64,000 nucleotides of DNA from Bog-473 sp963843365 (lineage in GTDB: Bacteria; Actinomycetota; Acidimicrobiia; Acidimicrobiales; RAAP-2), in contig CAWJKG010000002.1 of NCBI GenBank assembly GCA_963843365.1, forward strand, positions 186,001 through 250,000, written 5' to 3'. A program made the position numbers and the translations under genes. The notes beneath the pieces are model-generated. The model was not told the DNA's origin. It did no database searches and worked only from the letters and a program-made list of their open reading frames with translations. Positions 52,735-60,136 of the stretch are shown piece after piece. Each line of letters starts with the position of its first letter. The first letter of the stretch is position 1.

Positions 52735-53608
52735 TCAGGCCGGCTCGTCCCGCATGCGCAGCGCGGCCTCGTAGGCGCGCCGTCGGGGCACACCGAGTGA
52801 CGCCGCCACGCGCTCGGCCACCTGGCGCGGGCCGGCCGAGGGGTCGTCGTCCAGCGCGTCGCGCACGGCCGCCTCCACGGCGCGCTCGTCCGCGGGAGCG
52901 GCCGGCGGCGCGCCGCCGACGACCAGCACCACCTCACCACGGACGTCGCGGGCGGCGAAGGCCTCCGCCGCCTCCGCCAGCGTCCCGCGCCAGACCTCCT
53001 CGTGCAGCTTGGTCAGCTCCCGCACGACGGCGACCGGCCGCGCCGGGTCACTCGCCGCCAGCTCGGCCAGCGTGGCCGCCACCCGGCTCGGGGCCTCGAG
53101 CAGCACCGTGGTGCGGGCATCCGCCATCAGCGCGCCGAGACGGCGGCGGCGTTCCGTTCCCTTGCGGGGGAGGAAGCCCTCGACGCAGAAGCGGTCCGTC
53201 GGGAGCCCGCTCACCACCAGCGCGCCGAGGACCGACGAGGGACCGGGCACGGTGCTGACGGTCTCGCCGAGGGCGGCCAGGTGCGAGGCCAGCACGGAGC
53301 CGGGGTCCGAGATCCCGGGGGTGCCGGCGTCACTCACGACGGCCACCGTCGGCGCCGTCCGCCACGGCCGCCGCCACCCGGTCGAGCCGCGATGCCTCGT
53401 TGTGGCCGTGCAAGGACAGCAGGCGGTCGCCGTGCGGTCCCTTGGCCGAAATGCCGCGGGCCGAGAGCAGCGCGCGGGTGCGGCGCGTGTCCTCGCAACA
53501 GATGAGATCGGCGGACGCCAGCACGTCGTGGGCCCGCGGCGACAGGTCACCCAGGTTCCCGATCGGCGTGGCCACCAGAACGAGCCGGCCCCGCCGCTCC
53601 TCGCTCAC
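52735..53608 (-). CDS. rsmI: 16S rRNA 2'-O-methyltransferase RsmI, one frameshift
   Basis: RsmI methylates the ribose of C1402 in 16S rRNA. The N-terminal part RLVLVATPIGNLGDLSPRAH and LICCEDTRRTRALLSARGI starts at the GTG at 53608. The frame breaks near 53352; the other frame gives VAVVSDAGTPGISDPG, VSTVPGPSSVLGAL, FCVEGFLPRKGTERRRRL and KLHEEVWRGTLAEAAE. A C-terminal segment (ASLGVPRRRAYEAALRM) is the usual tail. Corrected length about 290 residues. It overlaps the DUF192 stop as GTGA. Confidence 0.86.
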
Positions 53609-53967
53609 GTCCGGCCGTTCGCGGCACCGTTCGGGACTTCGCGCACCTCGAGCTGATCGCCGACCCGCACGCCCCAGCGTTCGAGCGAGCCCGCCTCGGT
53701 CTGCACCGCGCTACGGGCGGTCCGTCCCCCGACGGCGAGCCGCCACGGCTTCAGCCGCGTCACGCGGACGACCGTGAGGTCGGTAGAGAGAAAGGCCACG
53801 TCAATGGGGAATTTCATGCCGGCGGTGTGGACCGTCCGGGCACCGTCCACGTGCAGCGCGCCCTCGCAGCCCGGGCGCCCCCGCAGCGCGCCGCGCTCGG
53901 CCGGCGACTCGGCCAGTTCGAGCGCGCACACGACGTCGCCGTCCCGGAGCAGCCATCCGGACCGCAT
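53605..53967 (-). CDS. DUF192 protein
   Basis: A 120-residue DUF192 member. LAESPAERGALRGRPGCEGA, HTAGMKFPIDVAFLSTDLTV and the ending LERWGVRVGDQLEV match the family, which is a small beta-barrel of unknown role; some homologues are exported, but no signal peptide is seen here. ATG at 53967 is seven bases after TAGCCT. It is coupled to rsmI. Confidence 0.8.
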   Translation of the reverse strand: MRSGWLLRDGDVVCALELAESPAERGALRGRPGCEGALHVDGARTVHTAGMKFPIDVAFLSTDLTVVRVTRLKPWRLAVGGRTARSAVQTEAGSLERWGVRVGDQLEVREVPNGAANGRT

Positions 53968-53974
53968 GGGGCCG

Positions 53975-53980
53975 AGGCTA
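53975..53980 (-). promoter_or_regulatory. -10 box of leaderless DUF192-rsmI promoter
   Basis: TAGCCT, seven bases before the ATG at 53967, on the minus strand. Confidence 0.5.
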
Positions 53981-54019
53981 CCGGACCGCCTGCCCCATCC
54001 GGTCTAAGCTTTCCGGCTC

Positions 54020-54103
54020 ATGTCGAAGCGAACGGTGAAGCGCAAGCTCAGGAAGAAGAAGAAGGCCAACCACGGCAAGAAGCCGAACTGCGGCCGCGGC
54101 TGA
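54020..54103 (+). CDS. Ribosomal protein bL37-like 27-residue basic protein
   Basis: Encodes MSKRTVKRKLRKKKK followed by ANHGKKPNCGRG. The ANHGK(K/R)PN ending is the mark of bL37, a tiny actinobacterial large-subunit protein first seen in mycobacterial ribosome structures. At 27 residues it is missed by normal length cut-offs. TAAGCT lies nine bases before the ATG with no Shine-Dalgarno, so expression is nearly leaderless, like the bS22 gene. Confidence 0.85.
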   Translation: MSKRTVKRKLRKKKKANHGKKPNCGRG

Positions 54104-54123
54104 GGCAATGCCGCCGTCCTGAC

Positions 54124-54149
54124 GGCCCGGCACCGGATGGCCCCGGGCC
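54124..54149 (+). terminator. Possible terminator hairpin after the bL37 gene
   Basis: GGCCCGG and CCGGGCC arms around a twelve-base loop, about 20 bases after the stop and before the convergent GDPD gene. No U-tract. Confidence 0.35.
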
Positions 54150-54162
54150 TCGCGCCTGAACC

Positions 54163-55023
54163 TCAGGACCCGTTCCAGGCAACTCCGGCTGTGTGCAGCA
54201 CGCCGCACAGCGTGGTGGGCACATCGGAGATGATCCCGTCGACCCCGAGGCGGAGCAGCCGCTCCATCGACTCGGCGTCGTTGACGGTCCACACGTGGAC
54301 CGCCTTGCCGGCCCGGTGGGCCGCCGCCACGAAACGCTCGTCCACCACCACCAGGTCGCCCTGGCGTTCGGGCACCTGGAAGGCCACGGCCGGGCTCTCG
54401 GCCAGGTCCTCCCCGGCCTGCACCGCCCGCCAGGCCTCTGCGGTCGCCATGGTGCCGGCCGAGGTCGGCACGTCGGGGTTGCAGCGGCGGAAGGCGTCGG
54501 TGGCCTGGTCCAGGAAGGAGGCCACGATCACGTCGTCCGTGCGCCCGAACTCGGCCAGGAGGCGGGCCAGGGACTCCTCGTAGGGCGCCACCACGGGCGC
54601 CGTCTGCTTGATGTCCAGGTTGAGCACCACGCCGGGGAACCGTTCGAGGACCTCACGCAACGTGGCGATGCCGAAGGCCGGGTCGGCGGGGGCCCGGCCG
54701 CGGAAGGGATAGTCGGCCTCGGGTCGCCCGGGCGTGACGTCGGCTCCGGGGATCCACCAATACGAGAAGTCCATGGCCCGCAGCTCGGCCAGCGTGAACG
54801 ACGCGATGGTGCCCCGCGCCGCGGTGGTGCGATCGACCGTGGCGTCGTGGCAGACCACCAGCTCGCCGTCCGCCGTCGCGTGGACGTCGAGCTCCACTCC
54901 CGTCGCACCCACCTCGAGTGCGTGCGCGATGGCGTGCAGGGTCGACGACGGCGCTTCCCAGGCCCCGCCCTGGTGCGCGTAGGCGATCACCCGGCGCTCC
55001 AGCCATTCCGACGCGTTGCCCAT
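54163..55023 (-). CDS. Glycerophosphodiester phosphodiesterase
   Basis: A 286-residue GDPD TIM barrel that splits glycerophosphodiesters to glycerol 3-phosphate and an alcohol. AYAHQGGAWEAPSST holds the first catalytic His, GVELDVHATADGELVVCHD the metal Glu/Asp and second His, then VLNLDIKQ and the closing HVWTVNDAESMERLL and GVDGIISDVPT. No signal peptide, so cytoplasmic. The ATG at 55023 is seven bases after TACCGT (55031-55036), preferred to an upstream in-frame start. Confidence 0.87.
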   Translation of the reverse strand: MGNASEWLERRVIAYAHQGGAWEAPSSTLHAIAHALEVGATGVELDVHATADGELVVCHDATVDRTTAARGTIASFTLAELRAMDFSYWWIPGADVTPGRPEADYPFRGRAPADPAFGIATLREVLERFPGVVLNLDIKQTAPVVAPYEESLARLLAEFGRTDDVIVASFLDQATDAFRRCNPDVPTSAGTMATAEAWRAVQAGEDLAESPAVAFQVPERQGDLVVVDERFVAAAHRAGKAVHVWTVNDAESMERLLRLGVDGIISDVPTTLCGVLHTAGVAWNGS

Positions 55024-55030
55024 GCGGCCG

Positions 55031-55036
55031 ACGGTA
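55031..55036 (-). promoter_or_regulatory. -10 box of leaderless GDPD promoter
   Basis: TACCGT on the minus strand, seven bases before the ATG at 55023. Confidence 0.45.
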
Positions 55037-55113
55037 ACAGCCGACACGGCGCCCGGACCCCCTGCAACGCCGGCGGGAGCGGTGGGCGAAGCCAGGCCCT
55101 CCCGTGGCGGGCC

Positions 55114-55119
55114 TATCCT
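55114..55119 (+). promoter_or_regulatory. -10 box of leaderless promoter for the SCO1-like operon
   Basis: TATCCT, eight bases before the GTG at 55128. Confidence 0.45.
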
Positions 55120-55127
55120 CGTGCGGC

Positions 55128-55739
55128 GTGCTCGACCACCTCCTCGTCGACCTCATCGGCACCATCCGCTCCTCCTTCGACCGGGCGCTCCTGCAGCGCC
55201 AGGCGGTCGAGGAGCGCTTCCAGGTCGACGTCTTCCTCGGCGACGTCTCCTGGGAGACCTCCTACAGCCTGCCGGGAGAGGAGCAGCCGCCGCGGGTCCG
55301 GGCCGACCTCTCCCTCGACTGGCCCACGTGGAGCCAGACCTCCTACCGCAGCTGGTCCATCGGCGAGCCCCCCGACGAGCTGCCCGAGGTGGTCCTGGAG
55401 GTGGCGCTGCGCGTGCAGCGCATGGCCGAGGCGCCCGACACGGAGAAGGTGATGACCGCCTTGCCGGCCACCGGGCCGTTGGGAGAGCCGGCGGACCTCG
55501 TCCGCACGGCCACCACCATTGAGCAGGTGCGCACGGAGGCGGACGAGGTCGAGGGCGGCCTGCGCTGGGCCGCCGAGGCCACCTACGAGGGCTCGTTGCG
55601 CTTCAGCGAGCAGCAGCTCGAGGAGCCCTCCACGCTCGTCCCGGTCTTCGACGACCTCACCCGCTGGATCGCCTCACGCTTGATCGCGCTGGCCGACCTC
55701 CCCTTCACGTTCCTGCCCCCGGGGGAGGACGACGCCTGA
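55128..55739 (+). CDS. Conserved hypothetical protein ahead of SCO1-like gene
   Basis: 203 residues, soluble, acidic and not recognised. It starts LDHLLVDLIGTIRSSFDRAL, has a Trp-rich middle (LDWPTWSQTSYRSWSIGEPP), and a helical C-terminus. The middle suggests a beta-sheet with hydrophobic packing, but no motif is diagnostic. GTG at 55128 fits the TATCCT box. The next gene starts within its last codons, so both are translated together, which hints at a link to SCO1-type metal or redox work. Confidence 0.65.
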   Translation: MLDHLLVDLIGTIRSSFDRALLQRQAVEERFQVDVFLGDVSWETSYSLPGEEQPPRVRADLSLDWPTWSQTSYRSWSIGEPPDELPEVVLEVALRVQRMAEAPDTEKVMTALPATGPLGEPADLVRTATTIEQVRTEADEVEGGLRWAAEATYEGSLRFSEQQLEEPSTLVPVFDDLTRWIASRLIALADLPFTFLPPGEDDA

Positions 55740-56494
55740 GCCGTTCCGCACCCCGTCGCGCCCCCCTCACCCTGGCCGCGGTCGCACTCGCCCTGCTGCT
55801 CGCGGCGTGCGGGTCGTCCGCGCCCGCGGCACCGCCCGCCAACGAGGGTCTCGTGCTCGACCAGCCCACACCCCAGCACGTCGCGCTGGTCAACCAGAGG
55901 GGGCAGGCCGTCTCGCTGGCGGGCCTGCGCGGCAAGGTCGTCGTCCTGGCTCCGTTCCTGTCCCTGTGCCAGGACGAGTGCCCGCTCGTCACCGGCGCCT
56001 TCATTGCGCTGCAGCGCGACCTGCAGGCCGCCGGGTTGGCACACCGCGTCGTGTTCGTCGAAGCGACCGTGGATCCGGGCCGGGACACGGTGGCCCGCCT
56101 GGCCGCCTACCAGAAGGAGTTCGGGGCCGACTGGGATCTCTGGACCGGGACGCCGGCCAACATCGCGGCGTTCTGGAAGCCCCTCGGGGTGTCCTACAAG
56201 ATCGTGCCCGAGGAGCAGCCGCCGAAGACGGACTGGTACACCGGGAAGCCGCTGACCTACGACGTCGACCACACCGACGGGTACTTCCTCGTCAACGCGG
56301 CCGGCCGCGAGCGCTTCGTCGATGCCACGGCACCGAACGAGAAGGGCGCCCTGGACCCGAAGCTGCGGGGCCTGCTCGACGACGGCGGCCTGCACGATCT
56401 GGAGAATCCGCAGGCCCCCAACTGGACGACGGCCGACGCCCTGGCCGCCATCGGGTGGCTGCTCGGCACGAACATCGCGGTGCCGGGTTCCTGA
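55736..56494 (+). CDS. SCO1/SenC-like lipoprotein with CTG start
   Basis: A 252-residue lipoprotein with thioredoxin fold. The signal peptide has a lipobox, LLLAACGSS. The SCO1 region is GKVVVLAPFLSLCQDECPLV with the CxxxC copper-binding Cys pair, RVVFVEATVDPGRDTVA and a later DHTDGYFLVNAAG that holds the His ligand. SCO1 proteins deliver copper to the CuA site of cytochrome oxidase. The only start giving the signal peptide is a CTG at 55736, overlapping the previous TGA as CTGA with GGGGGAGGA six bases upstream. It is followed by a PF03640 lipoprotein. Confidence 0.83.
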   Translation: MSRSAPRRAPLTLAAVALALLLAACGSSAPAAPPANEGLVLDQPTPQHVALVNQRGQAVSLAGLRGKVVVLAPFLSLCQDECPLVTGAFIALQRDLQAAGLAHRVVFVEATVDPGRDTVARLAAYQKEFGADWDLWTGTPANIAAFWKPLGVSYKIVPEEQPPKTDWYTGKPLTYDVDHTDGYFLVNAAGRERFVDATAPNEKGALDPKLRGLLDDGGLHDLENPQAPNWTTADALAAIGWLLGTNIAVPGS

Positions 56495-57027
56495 TGGGGA
56501 GCCGGCTGCGCCGTTCCGCCTTCGCCTTCCCGGCAGCACTGACCGCACTCGCCCTCCTCCTCGGCGCCTGCGGCGGGGCCGGCGTGACGACGCTGTCGGC
56601 CCCGCCGACCACGGATACCTCGTTGACGCTCACACTGCAGCACTCCCCCGTCGGGCCCATCCTCGCCACGGGCGGTGGCGACACGCTCTACGACTTCGTC
56701 CCCGACACGCCGACGCACAGCGCCTGCCTCAACGACGGCTGCGTGTTCCAGTGGCCACCGCTCGTCACGAGCGGCGACGTGCGCGTCGGCAAGGGGGTCG
56801 AGCGCTCGCTCGTCGGTACGCTCCGGCGGCCCGACGGCTCGACCCAGCTCTCCTACGGAGGCCATCCGCTCTACACCTACAACGGTGACGTCGCTCCCGG
56901 CGTCGTCATGGGGCAGGCCATCGACCAGGACGGGGGCCTCTGGTACGTCCTGAACGCCCAGGGCAAGCAGGTCACGACCGCCTTCAGCGTGACGCCGCCG
57001 AACGCCAACGGGAACGCCGACGGCTGA
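56494..57027 (+). CDS. PF03640-type secreted-repeat lipoprotein
   Basis: A 177-residue lipoprotein. The lipobox is LLLGACGGA. Two family repeats follow: GGDTLYDFVPDTPTHSACLN with CVFQWPPLV, and DGSTQLSYGGHPLYTYNGD with GGLWYVLNAQG. The role of these repeats is unknown; they occur beside cytochrome and copper genes in several bacteria. Start ATG at 56494 overlaps the SCO1 stop by one base (TGATG). It is convergent with the PASTA gene. Confidence 0.8.
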   Translation: MGSRLRRSAFAFPAALTALALLLGACGGAGVTTLSAPPTTDTSLTLTLQHSPVGPILATGGGDTLYDFVPDTPTHSACLNDGCVFQWPPLVTSGDVRVGKGVERSLVGTLRRPDGSTQLSYGGHPLYTYNGDVAPGVVMGQAIDQDGGLWYVLNAQGKQVTTAFSVTPPNANGNADG

Positions 57028-57054
57028 GGTCGTCAGCCCACTCCGACGATCGAC

Positions 57055-57888
57055 TCACGAGTTGCCGGTGTTGCCCGTGCCCCCGGAATTGCCCGAAGGC
57101 GGGAGATCCTTCTGGCAGAGCTGTTGCGTCAGGTACACCTTGGAGCCGCCGGCGACCGGAGTGCCCGCCGCGGGAGATTCGGACGTGACCGTGCCGACGT
57201 TCGACGTCGTGTTTCCGGGTCCGTAGGGCTCCGCCGAGGTGCACCCTGGCTTCAGTCCGGCGTTCTGGATCTCCGACGCCGCGGTGCCCCACGGCATTCC
57301 CACCACGTTCGGCACCGTCACCGGCTTCCCGTAGCAGCCCGACCATTCGATGGCCACGACCGACTTCGCGGGGACGAGCGAGCCGGTGTTCAGTGATACG
57401 ACAGGTGGGCCCGGCAGCTCGAGGGCCGCGACAACGCTGGTGCTGACGAGCGTCCCTTTGGTGCACACGGTGTTGAGGTTCGAGAACCGCAAGCCGATCG
57501 CACTCAAGGCTGCTTTTGCGGCCGCCGGATACTCGCCGATGACCCCGGCGGGTATGGCGATCTGCGCCCCACCCGCCGTGCTGCCGGTTCCCGGCGTCTG
57601 ACTGGTCGACGTCGTGGCCGCGCCGAGAGCAGTGGGGGCGGCCCCTTCTGCCGCCTGCACGGGAGGCGCAGTCGACGACGCGCCTGCCGCCGCCGTCGTG
57701 GGCTGCGTGGTGGGCGAATCCGAATTGCCGAGGACGCCGGCCACCGCCGCATTCTGGGCCTTGGTCGCGCCGGGGCTCGAGGAGCAGGCCCCGGCCAGGA
57801 CGGAGACGGCCGCGACCAACGCGCACAGCAGTGCAGTCTTCGAGGATCCCATCGCCGCCGCCTTCCCGGCGTGAGAGTACTTTCTCAT
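57055..57888 (-). CDS. PASTA-domain lipoprotein
   Basis: About 277 residues. A signal peptide with lipobox SVLAGACSS is followed by a Thr/Ala/Ser-rich linker. A weak PASTA-like repeat (IAIPAGVIGEYPAAAKAAL) and a clear one (VTVPNVVGMPWGTAASEIQ, with SESPAAGTPVAGGSKV) follow. PASTA domains bind muropeptides or beta-lactams, usually on PknB kinases or penicillin-binding proteins; here there is no kinase. Start is ATG 57888; ATG 57852 also keeps the signal peptide. Confidence 0.75.
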   Translation of the reverse strand: MRKYSHAGKAAAMGSSKTALLCALVAAVSVLAGACSSSPGATKAQNAAVAGVLGNSDSPTTQPTTAAAGASSTAPPVQAAEGAAPTALGAATTSTSQTPGTGSTAGGAQIAIPAGVIGEYPAAAKAALSAIGLRFSNLNTVCTKGTLVSTSVVAALELPGPPVVSLNTGSLVPAKSVVAIEWSGCYGKPVTVPNVVGMPWGTAASEIQNAGLKPGCTSAEPYGPGNTTSNVGTVTSESPAAGTPVAGGSKVYLTQQLCQKDLPPSGNSGGTGNTGNS

Positions 57889-57962
57889 GATCGCTTCGGT
57901 CCGAAAGTTCACCGAGGCGTCACATGTCGAGATCACGCCCTTCCAGTCTGGCGTGCTCCAGC

Positions 57963-59048
57963 TCAGGCGTTGAAGCGGAACTCCACCACGTCTCCGTCGC
58001 GGATGACGTAGTCCTTGCCCTCCATGCGGGCTCGGCCGGCCGTGCGGGCGGCGGCGACCGATCCCGCATCCATCAGGTCCTCGAAGCTGATGACCTCCGC
58101 CTTAATGAAGCCACGCTCGAAGTCCGTGTGGATCACGCCGGCGGCCTTCGGCGCGGTATCCCCGATGTGGATGGTCCACGCCCGCGCCTCCTTCGGTCCG
58201 GCCGTGAGAAACGTCTGCAGGCCCAGGGTGGCGAAGCCCACGTGGACCAGTTGCTCGAGCCCCGACTCCTCCTGCCCGTAGCTGCGCAGCAGCTCGGCGG
58301 CGTCGGCCGCGTCGAGCCCGGCCACCTCCGCCTCGATCTGCGCGCAGAGCACGATCGCCCGCGCCGGCTGGACGCTCTCGGCCAACTGGGCGGCCAGCTC
58401 GGCATCGCCGAGAGATCCTTCGTCGACGTTGAACACGTAAATGAATGGTTTGGCCGTGAGCAGGTGCAGGTCGCGCAACAGGGCCGCATCCACCTCGCCC
58501 TTGGCGGCGGCCTCGGCGATCGTCCGGCCGGCACCGAGGATGCCCTGGGCCGCGGTCACGGCCTCGAGGGTCGGCCGCAGGCCCGCGTCTCCCTTGGCTT
58601 CACGGGCGAGTCGGGGCAGGCGCTGCTCCACCGTCTGCAGGTCGGCCAGGATCAGTTCGGTGTTGATCGTCTCGATGTCCCCGGCCGGATCGACCCGCGC
58701 GTCGACATGGACCACGTCGTCGTCGTGGAAGGCCCGCACCACCTGGCAGATGGCATCGGTCTCGCGGATGGCGGCCAGGAACTGGTTGCCGAGGCCCTCG
58801 CCCTGCGACGCGCCCCGGACCAGCCCCGCGATGTCTACGAACGTCACGGTGGCGGGGACGACGGGCGCGCCGTCGTAAAGGCCGGCCAACTGCTGCAGGC
58901 GCCCATCGGGTACGGCGACGACGCCCACGTTCGGTTCAATGGTGGCGAAGGGGTAGTTGGCCGCCAGCACCTCGTTGTTGGTGAGCGCGTTGAAGAGGGT
59001 CGACTTGCCCACATTGGGCAGTCCCACAATGCCGATCGACAGGCTCAC
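57963..59048 (-). CDS. ychF: Ribosome-binding ATPase YchF/OLA1
   Basis: A 361-residue OBG-like P-loop NTPase that prefers ATP. G1 is GIVGLPNVGKSTLFNALT, the Tyr-Pro-Phe-Ala-Thr switch I is ANYPFATIEPNVGVV, G3 is DIAGLVRGASQGEGLG, and the C-terminal TGS-like domain ends with FERGFIKAEVISFEDLM and GKDYVIRDGDVVEFRF. GTG at 59048 overlaps the PfkB stop as GTGA. Role is in translation quality and stress. Confidence 0.93.
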   Translation of the reverse strand: MSLSIGIVGLPNVGKSTLFNALTNNEVLAANYPFATIEPNVGVVAVPDGRLQQLAGLYDGAPVVPATVTFVDIAGLVRGASQGEGLGNQFLAAIRETDAICQVVRAFHDDDVVHVDARVDPAGDIETINTELILADLQTVEQRLPRLAREAKGDAGLRPTLEAVTAAQGILGAGRTIAEAAAKGEVDAALLRDLHLLTAKPFIYVFNVDEGSLGDAELAAQLAESVQPARAIVLCAQIEAEVAGLDAADAAELLRSYGQEESGLEQLVHVGFATLGLQTFLTAGPKEARAWTIHIGDTAPKAAGVIHTDFERGFIKAEVISFEDLMDAGSVAAARTAGRARMEGKDYVIRDGDVVEFRFNA

Positions 59049-60094
59049 GCGGGCGGGAGGAGGCCGGCCCCGATGGCCATGGCCTTGAGGTCGGCTTCGG
59101 GTCGGGCGCCCGTGTGCGAGATCACCTCGGCGGCGCACAACGCGCCCAGGCTCGTGCTCTCGACCGGGCCCATGCTGTGCGTGAGCCCGAAGAGCATCCC
59201 CGCCGCGAAGAGGTCGCCCGCTCCAGTGGTGTCGACCACGGCGCCGACAGCGGCGGCCGGGACCTCTTCGGGCCCGCCTGCGGTCAAGACGGTGGCGCCC
59301 AGCGCGCCACGGGTCATGACGACCAGCAGTCCCGTCTCCTCCGCCGCCGCCAGAGCGCCCTGGTACGACTCGGCGCCGAAGAGCATTGTCACCTCCTCCT
59401 CGTTGCCGAGCAGGATGTCGACGTCGTCGAGGAGGAGGTCGAGGAACTCGCGCCGGTGGCGCTCGACGCAGAACGGGTCCGACAGGGAGAGGGCCACGGA
59501 GCCGTCACCGGCATGGGCCGTGGCCGCGGCGTGGCGTATGGCTTCCTTGGCGGACGGCACGTCCCACAGGTAACCCTCGAGCAGCACCACCGAGGCGCGG
59601 GAGACGAAGGACGGGGGGACTCCGGCAGGGGACAACGTCGAGGCAGCACCGAGATACGTCCCCATGGTGCGGTCCGCGTCCTCGGTGATGAGCACGACGC
59701 AGCGGCCGGTGCCGAGGCCGTCCCCGGCCGCCGACTCACTGAGGTGGGGCTCGAACTCGACGCCGGCGGCCCGCAGATTCTCGGCGTAGGTGCGCCCCAC
59801 CTCGTCGTCGGCCACCGCCCCGACGAAACCAGCGGCGCCACCCAACACGGCGATGCCCGCAGTCGTGTTGGCCACCGATCCGCCGGACACGAAACGGGGG
59901 GCGCCCATTCGCTCCTGGACGGCGCCGGCCGTCTCGAGATCGATCAGGGTCATCGACCCCTTCTCGAGCCCGACCTCGGCCAGTCGTGCTGCGGTGGTCA
60001 CCTCGATCACATCGAGCAGCGGTGAACCGATGGCCACCACATCGAGATCGTGACCGTGGGCTTCGGGGTCGGGGACGGCGTCGTGAGCGGGCAC
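59045..60094 (-). CDS. PfkB-family carbohydrate/adenosine kinase
   Basis: A 349-residue ribokinase-fold kinase. The N-terminal glycine pair region is LIDLETAGAVQERMG then FVSGGSVANTTAGIAVLGG; the C-terminal PfkB signature with anion hole and base is VVDTTGAGDLFAAGMLFGL. The sequence type resembles bacterial adenosine kinases; fructokinase activity is possible. GTG at 60094 is eight bases after TAGGTT. It is divergent from pepN across 42 bases and coupled to ychF. Confidence 0.85.
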   Translation of the reverse strand: MPAHDAVPDPEAHGHDLDVVAIGSPLLDVIEVTTAARLAEVGLEKGSMTLIDLETAGAVQERMGAPRFVSGGSVANTTAGIAVLGGAAGFVGAVADDEVGRTYAENLRAAGVEFEPHLSESAAGDGLGTGRCVVLITEDADRTMGTYLGAASTLSPAGVPPSFVSRASVVLLEGYLWDVPSAKEAIRHAAATAHAGDGSVALSLSDPFCVERHRREFLDLLLDDVDILLGNEEEVTMLFGAESYQGALAAAEETGLLVVMTRGALGATVLTAGGPEEVPAAAVGAVVDTTGAGDLFAAGMLFGLTHSMGPVESTSLGALCAAEVISHTGARPEADLKAMAIGAGLLPPA

Positions 60095-60102
60095 GGAGCG
60101 AG

Positions 60103-60130
60103 AACCTACCCGCGGCACCGCGGGTAGCCT
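60103..60130. promoter_or_regulatory. Compact divergent leaderless promoter with inverted repeat
   Basis: Ten-base arms CTACCCGCGG and CCGCGGGTAG (60106-60115, 60118-60127) around a two-base loop. The plus-strand -10 TAGCCT (60125-60130) is six bases from the pepN ATG; the minus-strand -10 TAGGTT (60108-60103) is eight bases from the PfkB GTG. Both -10 boxes begin inside the repeat arms, so one palindrome serves two promoters. Confidence 0.6.
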
Positions 60131-60136
60131 GCATGG

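Noticed and set aside
2749..53608. Programmed ribosomal frameshifting as the cause of the frame breaks
   Set aside because: Positions differ among genes, no common slippery sequence or downstream structure is seen, and some genes need several corrections in both directions.
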